From the NCBI RefSeq assembly GCF_003116035.1, contig NZ_LGQW01000015.1, positions 7,379,125-7,443,124 on the forward strand: a stretch of DNA of 64,000 bases, read 5' to 3'. The notes below the pieces were generated by a model. The model made no database searches. It saw nothing but the letters and a program-made list of their open reading frames with translations, and was not told where the DNA came from. The DNA comes from Azospirillum sp. TSH64 (GTDB lineage: Bacteria; Pseudomonadota; Alphaproteobacteria; Azospirillales; Azospirillaceae). This document shows, piece by piece, positions 62,400-64,000 of the stretch. Each line of letters opens with the position of its first letter. The first letter of the stretch is position 1. The position numbers and the translations under genes were made by a program.

Positions 62400-63467
62400 T
62401 CACCCCACCCCGGTCGCCTTCGCGTATTTCCGCTTCGCCACCTCCAGCGAGGCCAGAAGCTGTTGGCCGGTCGCCCCGCCGTCGCCGCTGACGCGGCCGG
62501 TCATCACCGCCCTGATCGCGTCGACATGGGCCTTGAACAGCAGATGCTCGTTGGCGGTCACCGTGGTCAGGCCGCTGCGGGTCGCCTCGTAGAGCGATTT
62601 GGCGATGTGGGTGATCAGCGGATAGCCGAAGATGCCGCCCTGCCCGCGCATCTCGTGGGCCGAGCGGTTGACCTGGGCCAGCAGGCCGGCCACCGCCTCG
62701 GGCTCGCGCGGCAGGCGCTCGACACGGCGGCCCATCTCGTCCACCTCCGCGCCGATCCAGACGGCATAGTCGCCGGCGCGGTTCAGGATTTCCTCCTCGG
62801 CGGCGGCCAGCACCTCCGGCGGCAGGGTCGGCACCGGGTCGCGCGGGGCGAGGCCGGCCTTGGCGCCCAGCCGGTTGGGCAGGTCGAAATAGATGACGGG
62901 GAAGCGGTCGATGCCGCGCGCCTTCGACGCGCTGTGCACCATCAGGATCTCCGACGGCGCGGTCATCCGGCAATCCATCGCCACCGGCTTGTCGGCGCGG
63001 CGGCGGTCGGGGCCGAAATAGCCCTTGGCCAGGACGAAGCGGCGCGGCCGGGCGATGGCGAACAGCAGCCGGCTGGCGATGGTCTGGGCGGAAAAGGGCT
63101 TGGCGATGAAGTCCGTGGCGCCGAGATCGCGCGCCTGCTCGACATAATGCCGGTCGGCGGCCCCGGACAGCATCAGCACCGGCAGGAACTTGTCCGGGCT
63201 CTTCGGGCTGTAGCGGATCCAGCGCAGCAGCATCAGCCCGTTGACCTCGGGCATCACTAGATCGGACAGGATCAGGTCGACCGGGGCGGTGCCCGGCGGC
63301 AAGGCCGCGCGGCGCTCCTCCAGCCAGCGGATGGCGTCGGCGCCGCTCGCCACCCCCTCCACCCGGCCGATGCCGATGGTGCGCAGGGTCGCCGTCAGCA
63401 CCGTGCGGATGAAGCTGCTGTCCTCCACCACCAGGACCGAAAGAAGATCGAGCTTCGGCTGGGTCAT
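62400..63467 (-). CDS. Response regulator with C-terminal Hpt-like domain
   Basis: A 355-residue protein: a receiver domain (residues 10-128; acidic Glu15 and Asp16, phospho-acceptor Asp69 in ILSDLVMPE, Lys123 in IAKPF), a linker, and a C-terminal helical domain with SAHEMRGQGGIFG, resembling the Hpt motif H-x-L-K-G-x-x-x-x-x-G with His271. Thus phosphate could pass between receiver and Hpt. The linker contains FVLAKGYFGPDRRRAD, a motif seen in alphaproteobacterial regulators of this kind. Start uncertain: ATG 63467 or 63494. Convergent with the toxin gene, seven bases away. Confidence 0.82.
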   Translation of the reverse strand: MTQPKLDLLSVLVVEDSSFIRTVLTATLRTIGIGRVEGVASGADAIRWLEERRAALPPGTAPVDLILSDLVMPEVNGLMLLRWIRYSPKSPDKFLPVLMLSGAADRHYVEQARDLGATDFIAKPFSAQTIASRLLFAIARPRRFVLAKGYFGPDRRRADKPVAMDCRMTAPSEILMVHSASKARGIDRFPVIYFDLPNRLGAKAGLAPRDPVPTLPPEVLAAAEEEILNRAGDYAVWIGAEVDEMGRRVERLPREPEAVAGLLAQVNRSAHEMRGQGGIFGYPLITHIAKSLYEATRSGLTTVTANEHLLFKAHVDAIRAVMTGRVSGDGGATGQQLLASLEVAKRKYAKATGVG

Positions 63468-63633
63468 CGCCTTCTGTTTCGCCAACCGGGACATATTCCC
63501 GCATTCAGTTTCCACTTCTGGCACAACCAGGCCCGATTGGCGAGCGACAAGCGGAACGGAAGACAAAGCGCGCGGCCGCGGTTACCCTCCCCCGGCCGAA
63601 AAGGCCCAGCAATCAAAAGAGAGGACACGCCCG

Positions 63634-64000
63634 ATGCCGCAACCCGATCACGTCATGGCCCTGCCCCTGCCGGAAAAGCCGGACCTCGACCCAGACATGC
63701 AGGCCCTGTTCGACAAGTGCGTGGAAAAGCTGGGCTTCGTGCCGAACGTGCTCCAGGCCTACAGCCTGCGGCCGAAGAAGCTGCGCAACTTCGCCCTGTT
63801 CTACAACGAGCTGATGCTGGGCCAGAGCGGACTCAGCAAGCTTGAGCGCGAGATGATCGCCGTGGTCGTCTCCTCCGCCAACCATTGCTATTACTGCCTG
63901 GTCGCCCATGGACAGGCGGTGCGCAAGCTGTCCGGCGATCCGGAACTGGGCGAGATGCTGGTCGCCAATTACCGCGTCGCCCCGCTGGAGGCGCGCCAGC
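63634..64000 (+). CDS. AhpD-like/carboxymuconolactone decarboxylase family protein, 3' end outside window
   Basis: The first 122 codons of a peroxidase-related protein. The ATG has GAGAGGAC eight bases upstream. The CxxC-like active site is HCYYCLVAHG, with the two Cys and a nearby His as in AhpD, which uses them to reduce peroxides or a lipoyl partner. SLRPKKLRNFALFYNELMLG precedes it, in the style of uncharacterised peroxidase-related enzymes. The C-terminal part is cut by the window edge. Confidence 0.85.
   Translation, partial: MPQPDHVMALPLPEKPDLDPDMQALFDKCVEKLGFVPNVLQAYSLRPKKLRNFALFYNELMLGQSGLSKLEREMIAVVVSSANHCYYCLVAHGQAVRKLSGDPELGEMLVANYRVAPLEARQ

Overview
The window looks like chromosomal DNA of a high-G+C alphaproteobacterium of the Rhodospirillales, most like Azospirillum. 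This is inferred from protein character and gene order: the rpoZ - rel/spoT - pdxJ - acpS - lepB - rnc - era block, and a two-component and chemotaxis gene repertoire typical of that group. Codons are strongly biased to G/C in third position, so long open frames occur on both strands; most are shadows and were left out. No rRNA, tRNA, CRISPR array, prophage or intact insertion sequence was recognised.

Layout. 1-4403 (minus): a chemotaxis/motor cluster of cheZ, two tandem MotB-like membrane proteins and the start of a large secreted repeat protein that runs off the left edge, with a 42-residue membrane peptide upstream. 4510-9878: a patatin-like phospholipase preceded by three tandem hairpins, a serralysin-type metalloprotease with C-terminal repeats, an RlmM-like rRNA methyltransferase, and a bacterioferritin-associated ferredoxin behind a Fur-like box. 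9961-17291 (minus): the housekeeping block rpoZ, rel/spoT, a small cytochrome c, pdxJ, acpS, lepB, rnc, era. From pdxJ to era the genes overlap or abut and are probably translationally coupled. 17560-24577: an NYN-domain protein, then pdxA-surA-lptG on the minus strand, then a GNAT acetyltransferase and guaA.

24656-36947: a lytic transglycosylase lipoprotein, an RND efflux pair, a second patatin, a SpoU methyltransferase overlapping a SUV3-like RNA helicase, mntH with a palindrome-rich leader, and slyX. 36964-39453: a copper-oxidase pair, a zinc-ribbon peptide and two strong inverted repeats. 39464-48803: pbpC coupled to a giant alpha-2-macroglobulin (the yfhM-pbpC type periplasmic defence/repair pair), then a small DUF2946-like protein and a PepSY membrane protein. 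48814-53364: a LysR regulator overlapping moeA (with an FNR/FixK-type site upstream), a small protein, a sensorless hybrid kinase and a DUF1127 peptide. 53639-64000: a secreted carboxylesterase, alaC-like aminotransferase - hom - glpX, an NIT-domain chemoreceptor, a ParE-type toxin-antitoxin pair, a response regulator with a C-terminal Hpt-like domain, and the start of an AhpD-like protein.

Most genes are well-known families. The parts least explained by known families are the motor cluster at the left edge (one MotB-like protein keeps the channel aspartate and its partner does not), the acidic extension on Era, the palindromic mntH leader, and the double inverted repeat at 39352-39453. I see no clear new multi-gene defence or mobile system. 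Start codons were set by ribosome-binding sites, overlaps and family alignment from memory, not by searches.
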